A DNA stretch of 10,684 nucleotides, taken from positions 1 to 10,684 of the forward strand of contig CALPYQ020000024.1 in the NCBI GenBank assembly GCA_943327965.2, read 5' to 3'. The notes under the pieces are model-generated. The model was not told the origin of the DNA. It searched no databases and saw nothing but the letters and a program-made list of their open reading frames with translations. Each line of letters starts with the position of its first letter. Positions within the stretch are counted from its first letter, which is position 1. The DNA comes from Singulisphaera sp. GP187. Its GTDB lineage: Bacteria; Pseudomonadota; Gammaproteobacteria; Burkholderiales; Burkholderiaceae_C. Below are positions 6,444 to 10,684 of this stretch, in pieces. The position numbers and the translations under genes were made by a program.

Positions 6444-6472
6444 TTGACCCACACGACCCACGTCGTCATAAT
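6444..6472 (+). promoter_or_regulatory. Sigma-70 promoter of the aryl-CoA operon
   Basis: TTGACC (6444-6449), a 17-base spacer, then CATAAT (6467-6472) matches TTGACA-N17-TATAAT at 5 of 6 bases in each half. Transcription should begin near 6479, about 53 bases before the ATG at 6532. It lies just behind the motB terminator, as expected for a new unit. Confidence 0.78.
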
Positions 6473-6480
6473 TATTTCAA

Positions 6481-6503
6481 GTTTCAACTATTGAAGTTGA
6501 AAC
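6481..6503. promoter_or_regulatory. Palindromic operator, likely MarR-type
   Basis: GTTTCAACT (6481-6489) and AGTTGAAAC (6495-6503) form a perfect 9-bp palindrome around ATTGA. It sits at the predicted transcription start, where a bound repressor would block initiation. Related TTCAA/TTGAA pentamers also occur at 6476-6480 and 6506-6510, giving five such words in 35 bases. AT-rich palindromes of this size are typical MarR-family sites, and a MarR gene is the third gene of the operon. In RNA it would also form a hairpin at the 5' end of the message. Confidence 0.72.
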
Positions 6504-6531
6504 AATTCAAATTGGGTCAAGGAACTCCATC

Positions 6532-8922
6532 ATGAAAATCGTGTGTTTAGGCGGTGGTCCCGCTGGGCTTTACTTTGGGTTGCTGATGAAATTGCGGCAT
6601 CCCGAGCATCAAATTACGGTGCTTGAGCGCAATAAGCCCTATGACACCTTTGGTTGGGGCGTGGTGTTTTCAGACGCCACCATGTCGAGGCTCCAAGTGG
6701 CCGATCCCATCACTGCTTCAGAAATATTGGGAGCGTTCAATCACTGGGACGATATTGCGGTGCATTTCAAAGGCGAGACCATGCGTTCGGGCGGTCATGG
6801 CTTTTGTGGCATTGGCCGCAAGCGTTTGCTGAACATTTTGCAAAAACGATGTGAAGCGCTAGGGGTTGAATTGTTGTTTGAGCAAGAGGTCGATGCCAAC
6901 GCAGATATTGCCGCCATGTACCAGGCCGACTTGGTCATTGTGTGTGATGGCATCAACTCTAAAGTTCGCACCCGATTTGCCAGCACTTACCAGCCCGACA
7001 TTGACGAGCGCCATTGCCGATTTGTGTGGTTGGGCACACGCAAATTGTTCGATGCTTTTACCTTTGCCATTGAAGAGACCGAGCACGGTTGGTTTCAAGC
7101 GCATGCCTATCAGTTTGACGGCGACACCTCCACCTTCATTGTGGAAACACCCGAGTCTGTTTGGAAGGCCGCGGGTTTTGAAGACATGTCACAAGAAGAA
7201 TCGATTGCTTTTTGTGAAAAGTTGTTTGCCAAATATTTGGACGGTCATCCACTCATGACCAACGCCAAGCACCTGCGCGGATCTGCCCATTGGATCAAGT
7301 TTCCTCGGGTCATTTGCAATCAATGGGTACATTGGGAAAACGCTGCTGGCGGTCGTGAAGTACCGTATGTCTTGATGGGCGATGCTGCGCACACCGCGCA
7401 CTTCTCCATTGGTTCGGGCACCAAGCTGGCGCTGGAAGACGCCATTGAGTTGGCAGACACTTTTGAACACGTGGGGCACGATGTGTCGGGCATGAAAGAG
7501 GTGATGAAGTCTTATCAAGCCACACGCTCCATTGAAGTGCTGAAGATTCAGAATGCTGCGCGCAATTCAACCGAGTGGTTTGAAAATGTGGCGCGGTATG
7601 TGAATCTGCCGCCCCAACAATTTGCCTACTCATTGCTCACACGAAGCCAACGTATTTCGCACGAAAACTTGCGTCTGCGCGATGCGAATTTTGTGTCTGC
7701 TTACGAAAAGTTCATGGCCTCATTGGCAGGCATGGAAGAAGAGGGCCAAGCCAAATCAATTCCGCCCATGTTTTTGCCATTGCAGGCGCGGGGAGTCACA
7801 CTCAAAAACAGAGTGATGGTTTCACCGATGGCCACTTACTCGGCTGTGGATGGTGTACCAGGCGATTTTCATTTGATGCATTACGGCGCACGCGCAGTAG
7901 GTGGTGCAGCCATTGTGTTCACTGAAATGACCTGTGTGTCACCCGAAGGTCGCATTACCCCTGGCTGCCCAGGATTGTGGAACGACGCGCAACAGCAGGC
8001 ATGGACACGCATTGTCAATTTTGTGCATGCACAGTCCGACGCCAAGATGGCATTGCAATTGGGACATGCAGGCCGCAAAGGCTCGACGCGCCGTGCGTGG
8101 GATGGCATTGACATGCCTTTGAACGATGCAGCGCGCGATGGCCAAAATTGGCCATTGATGGCGCCTTCGGCGGTGCCCTACATGGACGGTGTGAGCCAAG
8201 TGCCCCATGAAATGACGCGCACCGATATGGATGCTGTGTTGGCTGAGTTTGTATCGGCCACACAGCGAGGCGTCAAAGCAGGTTTCGATTGGTTAGAGCT
8301 TCACTGTGCGCACGGCTATTTGCTGTCGGGCTTTATTTCGCCATTGACCAATTTGCGCCAAGACAACTATGGCGGCAGTTTGGAAAACCGTTTGCGTTTT
8401 CCATTGGAAGTTTTTGTAGCCTTGCGCCAAATCTGGCCGCAAGACAAACCCATGTCAGTTCGAATTTCAGCCCACGACTGGGTGGAGGGCGGCATCACGC
8501 CAGACGATGCCATCGAGATTGCCAAACAGTTCAAAGCAGCAGGCGTCGATTTTGTGGACTGTTCATCGGGCCAAGTGGACAAGCGCGAAAAACCAGTTTA
8601 TGGCCGCATGTTTCAAACGCCTTTTGCCGATCGCATTCGAAACGAAGCGGGGGTGCGCACCATTGCCGTGGGTGCCATTTCTGAAGCCGATCATGTGAAC
8701 AGCATCATTGCCGCAGGCCGTGCCGATTTGTGCGCAGTGGCCAGGCCGCATTTGGCCAATCCTGCATGGACGCTGCAAGAGGCGGCACGCATCGGCTTCA
8801 CCGATTTGAATTGGCACAAGGCCTATGTGTCTGGCAAGCGTCAAATGGAAACCAATTTTGAACGTGCGGCTTTGATGGCTGCGCAAGCCGCTTCTCCCGC
8901 CCAGGCCAAAGGAGAAAACTGA
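6532..8922 (+). CDS. Fused FAD monooxygenase/OYE-type reductase acting on an aryl-CoA (2-aminobenzoyl-CoA monooxygenase/reductase family)
   Basis: This 796-residue protein joins two flavoenzymes. The N-terminal part (about 1-390) is a class A FAD monooxygenase: GGGPAG at 7-12 with Glu32 ending the second strand, the DG motif at Asp139-Gly140, and GDAAH at 283-287 (flavin ribityl binding). The C-terminal part (about 411-775) is an Old Yellow Enzyme domain: KNR at 425-427, SPMATYS at 431-437, HAGRK at 512-516, His591 and His594 with Tyr596, NYGGSLENR, and Arg644 in VRISAHDW. By alignment with YqjM, Ala434 takes the place of the redox-tuning Cys26. The known fusion, 2-aminobenzoyl-CoA monooxygenase/reductase of Azoarcus evansii, hydroxylates and then reduces the ring with O2 and NADH, giving a non-aromatic CoA ester. 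Database labels of salicylyl-CoA 5-hydroxylase/oxidoreductase refer to the same architecture. The nearby SDR and crotonase favour a dearomatising role; the exact substrate is uncertain. AAGGA lies 8 bases before ATG 6532. Confidence 0.88.
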   Translation: MKIVCLGGGPAGLYFGLLMKLRHPEHQITVLERNKPYDTFGWGVVFSDATMSRLQVADPITASEILGAFNHWDDIAVHFKGETMRSGGHGFCGIGRKRLLNILQKRCEALGVELLFEQEVDANADIAAMYQADLVIVCDGINSKVRTRFASTYQPDIDERHCRFVWLGTRKLFDAFTFAIEETEHGWFQAHAYQFDGDTSTFIVETPESVWKAAGFEDMSQEESIAFCEKLFAKYLDGHPLMTNAKHLRGSAHWIKFPRVICNQWVHWENAAGGREVPYVLMGDAAHTAHFSIGSGTKLALEDAIELADTFEHVGHDVSGMKEVMKSYQATRSIEVLKIQNAARNSTEWFENVARYVNLPPQQFAYSLLTRSQRISHENLRLRDANFVSAYEKFMASLAGMEEEGQAKSIPPMFLPLQARGVTLKNRVMVSPMATYSAVDGVPGDFHLMHYGARAVGGAAIVFTEMTCVSPEGRITPGCPGLWNDAQQQAWTRIVNFVHAQSDAKMALQLGHAGRKGSTRRAWDGIDMPLNDAARDGQNWPLMAPSAVPYMDGVSQVPHEMTRTDMDAVLAEFVSATQRGVKAGFDWLELHCAHGYLLSGFISPLTNLRQDNYGGSLENRLRFPLEVFVALRQIWPQDKPMSVRISAHDWVEGGITPDDAIEIAKQFKAAGVDFVDCSSGQVDKREKPVYGRMFQTPFADRIRNEAGVRTIAVGAISEADHVNSIIAAGRADLCAVARPHLANPAWTLQEAARIGFTDLNWHKAYVSGKRQMETNFERAALMAAQAASPAQAKGEN

Positions 8923-9701
8923 TGCGACACATTTGGATTACAGGTGCAGGCCGCGGCATTGGTGCTGCAGTGGCACTGGCATTTGCGCGTCAAGGTGCCG
9001 CGCTCAGTTTGTCGGGCCGCAACTTGGACACATTGAAAGCGCAGAAAAAAGTTTTGGAAGAAACTTGCCCTGGCGTCAAGGTTCACTTGAGCCCCATGGA
9101 CTTAAGCGACCCTCAATCTGTGATCGATGCCCATCGGTCCAATCAGTTGGCCTTTGGCCCGGTGGAGGTGTTGATCAACAACGCAGGCCAAGCTTTGAGC
9201 CAACCCTTTGCCAAAACAGATTTAAAACTGTGGCATCACATGTTGAGTGTCAACCTGACGGGCACCTACTTGTGCATTCAATCAGCGTTGCCCGATTTGT
9301 TGTTGGCAGGCGCTCAGGGCAAAGCAGCGCGCATTGTCAACATTGCCAGTACCGCAGGCTTGAAGGGCTACGCCTATGTGTCGGCGTATGCGGCGGCCAA
9401 ACACGGCGTGATAGGACTCACACGCAGCTTGGCCTTGGAGCTGGCGCGCAAAGGGGTGACGGTCAATGCGGTGTGTCCAGGCTTTACCGAAACCGACATT
9501 GTGCGAGATTCGATTGCCAACATTGTGGCCAAAACAGGTCAAACAGAAGCGCAAGCGCGCGAGGCTTTGGTGGCGCACAACCCACAGAAAAAAATGATTC
9601 AACCGGATGAAGTGGCCCAAACTGTTTTGTGGCTGTGCGCAGAGGCCGCTGCGTCAGTCAATGGCCAATCGATTGCCGTGGATGGCGGGGAGACCATGTG
9701 A
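8922..9701 (+). CDS. SDR-family dehydrogenase, probable 3-hydroxyacyl-CoA dehydrogenase
   Basis: A 259-residue classical short-chain dehydrogenase. The dinucleotide-binding motif TGAGRGIG is at 7-14, NNAG at 86-89, the catalytic Ser143 in NIASTAG, and the YxxxK pair is Tyr156-Lys160. The substrate-loop motif NAVCPGFTETDIV and the C-terminal NGQSIAVDGG are as in FabG-like proteins. The start codon shares its A with the preceding stop (TGATG at 8920-8924), and a GGAG site lies at 8911-8914, so translation is coupled to the fusion protein. In this setting the likely reaction is NAD-dependent oxidation of a hydroxyl group on a ring-derived or ring-opened acyl-CoA. That role is inferred from neighbours; the family alone does not fix the substrate or whether NAD or NADP is used. 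Confidence 0.88.
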   Translation: MRHIWITGAGRGIGAAVALAFARQGAALSLSGRNLDTLKAQKKVLEETCPGVKVHLSPMDLSDPQSVIDAHRSNQLAFGPVEVLINNAGQALSQPFAKTDLKLWHHMLSVNLTGTYLCIQSALPDLLLAGAQGKAARIVNIASTAGLKGYAYVSAYAAAKHGVIGLTRSLALELARKGVTVNAVCPGFTETDIVRDSIANIVAKTGQTEAQAREALVAHNPQKKMIQPDEVAQTVLWLCAEAAASVNGQSIAVDGGETM

Positions 9702-10204
9702 TGACAACTGTTGCCCACATCGCGGCCAATGCCGACCATGAGTTCAGAGCGCATGCCGATCAGCATGCGTCTTTGCGCTTGTGGTTGCGCTTGCTTTCCT
9801 GCACCACACGCGTTGAAGACAAAATTCGACAAAACTTGCGAGAGTCTTTTGACATTACCTTGCCACGTTTTGATTTGATGGCGCAGTTAGAGCGTCACCC
9901 CGATGGCCTAACCATGGGCGAACTGTCAAGGCGAATGATGGTGACCGGCGGCAACATCACCACCATCGTAGACCAGTTGGAAAAAGAAAAATTGGTCTTG
10001 CGCCAAGTGGGCGTTACCGACCGCCGATCTTTTACGGTCAAGCTGACCAAAGCGGGTCGCGATGCATTTGCCGACATGGCCGTCGCGCACGAAGAATGGG
10101 TGGCCGAGATGTTTGCGGGCCTTTCAAACAACCAACAAAGCCAGCTGCACAGCTTGCTGGGTGCACTGAAAAAGAATTTACAAAAACAAGAGGAGACATC
10201 ATGA
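9701..10204 (+). CDS. MarR-family transcriptional regulator, probable operon repressor
   Basis: A 167-residue MarR-type winged helix protein. The dimerisation helices flank a central DNA-binding region (about 53-118): [18 protein letters not shown] includes the recognition helix, followed by LEKEKLV and a wing with Asp107 and Arg109 in [15 protein letters not shown], the pattern conserved in MarR. I chose ATG 9701, which overlaps the SDR stop (TGATG) and has GGGGAG at 9687-9692, 8 bases upstream. A longer frame from 9629 lies inside the SDR gene and adds no family sequence. Regulators of this family controlling aromatic-CoA genes (for example BadR and CouR) usually bind near the promoter and release on binding a pathway ligand, often a CoA ester. 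The 6481-6503 palindrome is the likely target, which would make it autoregulated. Confidence 0.9.
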   Translation: MTTVAHIAANADHEFRAHADQHASLRLWLRLLSCTTRVEDKIRQNLRESFDITLPRFDLMAQLERHPDGLTMGELSRRMMVTGGNITTIVDQLEKEKLVLRQVGVTDRRSFTVKLTKAGRDAFADMAVAHEEWVAEMFAGLSNNQQSQLHSLLGALKKNLQKQEETS

Positions 10205-10684
10205 GTCAAAAATATTTACCGGGTCAGCCCCAACAATTGCCACGTCACAACAACAAGCTGGCGCACTACAAAGCTGAGCATGTGTTGTTTGAAGTCAAAG
10301 AAGGTGTGGCCACACTCACCTTGAACCGACCAGAGCGCAAGAACCCTTTGTCGTTTGAGTCGTATGCCGAAATGCGGGACTTGTTCCGAGCACTTTCTTA
10401 TGCAGAAGATGTCCATGCGGTAGTGGTAACGGGCGCGGGTGGCAATTTTTGTTCTGGTGGCGATGTGCATGAAATCATTGGACCACTCACCCAAATGGAC
10501 ATGCCTGGCCTGCTGACCTTTACCCGCATGACGGGTGATTTGGTCAAAGCCATGCGCGCTTGTCCACAGCCCATCATTTCCGCCATCGATGGCATTTGTG
10601 CAGGCGCAGGCGCTTTGTTGGCCTTGGCCTCAGACTTGCGCTACGGTACCGCTCGCAGCAAAACCTATTTTTTGTTCAATAAAG
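10201..10684 (+). CDS. Enoyl-CoA hydratase/isomerase (crotonase) family protein, 3' end outside window
   Basis: The frame opens at ATG 10201, overlapping the MarR stop (ATGA), with AGGAG at 10191-10195, and is still open at the window edge after 161 codons. Crotonase features are clear: [16 protein letters not shown] (36-51), the first oxyanion segment GNFCSGGDV (81-89), and the second, [16 protein letters not shown] (130-145). The position equal to Glu144 of rat enoyl-CoA hydratase is Leu139 here, so the usual first catalytic acid is missing. The second catalytic position lies beyond the window. The protein could therefore be a hydratase with altered chemistry, an isomerase, or a ring-opening hydrolase like BadI. 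The N-terminal 25 residues (polar, Gln/His/Asn-rich) extend ahead of the fold. Its place in a coupled operon points to processing of the CoA ester made by the fusion protein. Confidence 0.88.
   Translation, partial: MSQKYLPGQPQQLPRHNNKLAHYKAEHVLFEVKEGVATLTLNRPERKNPLSFESYAEMRDLFRALSYAEDVHAVVVTGAGGNFCSGGDVHEIIGPLTQMDMPGLLTFTRMTGDLVKAMRACPQPIISAIDGICAGAGALLALASDLRYGTARSKTYFLFNK

Larger units (their letters stand above)
6442..6522. repeat. Outer 9-bp inverted repeat spanning the catabolic promoter region
   Basis: CCTTGACCC (6442-6450) and GGGTCAAGG (6514-6522) are exact reverse complements 63 bases apart. The left arm contains the -35 hexamer of the promoter; the right arm contains most of the AAGGA ribosome site (6519-6523) of the next gene. 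Initiated RNA would lack the left arm, but read-through RNA from motB would contain both and could hide the ribosome site. A second DNA-binding site is an alternative, as is chance. Confidence 0.5.

Noticed and set aside
6477..6503. TCAAGTTT upstream of the catabolic operon, resembling a sigma-28 -35
   Set aside because: No CCGAT follows at the required spacing; the sequence belongs to the palindromic operator.
8933..9610. 225-codon open frame overlapping the SDR gene
   Set aside because: It is out of frame with a clear SDR protein and rich in Arg, Cys and Gln as shadow frames are.

Overview
The window looks like chromosomal DNA of a betaproteobacterium, most likely a Burkholderiales/Comamonadaceae-type organism. 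The reasons are the flagellar gene order flhA-flhF-flhG-fliA, the moderately GC-rich coding sequence with strong use of TTG for leucine, and an aerobic aryl-CoA catabolic operon of a type common in that group. The taxonomic call is inference; no marker gene is present. All recognised genes are on the + strand and gaps are short, none above 300 bases.

Positions 1-6398 are a flagellar block: the 3' end of flhA (export gate), flhF (SRP-type GTPase for flagellar placement), flhG/fleN (MinD-like ATPase controlling number), fliA (sigma-28), fliS (flagellin chaperone), and motA-motB (stator). A good sigma-28 promoter (3923-3949) lies just after fliA and just before the fliS start, so FliA probably drives the late genes fliS and perhaps motAB. 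The block closes with a strong intrinsic terminator at 6409-6437.

Positions 6441-10684 are a separate transcription unit. A near-consensus sigma-70 promoter (6444-6472) and a perfect palindromic operator (6481-6503) precede four overlapping genes: a fused flavin monooxygenase/Old Yellow Enzyme-type reductase, an SDR dehydrogenase, a MarR regulator, and a crotonase cut by the window end. The best-known relative of the fusion is 2-aminobenzoyl-CoA monooxygenase/reductase; databases also label such proteins salicylyl-CoA 5-hydroxylase/oxidoreductase. The operon therefore probably dearomatises an aryl-CoA, perhaps from anthranilate, and degrades it by beta-oxidation-like steps. The MarR protein is the obvious candidate for the operator.

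The oddest signal is at the left edge. The flhA fragment carries two in-frame copies of a segment with identical protein but about 7.5% nucleotide difference, all synonymous. This is either a real internal 64-codon duplication or a strain-chimeric assembly join. Other points are degenerate GTPase motifs in FlhF, a crotonase lacking the usual first catalytic Glu, an OYE domain with Ala in place of the flavin-tuning Cys, and an extended MotB N-terminus. I see no CRISPR array, insertion sequence, tRNA or rRNA.
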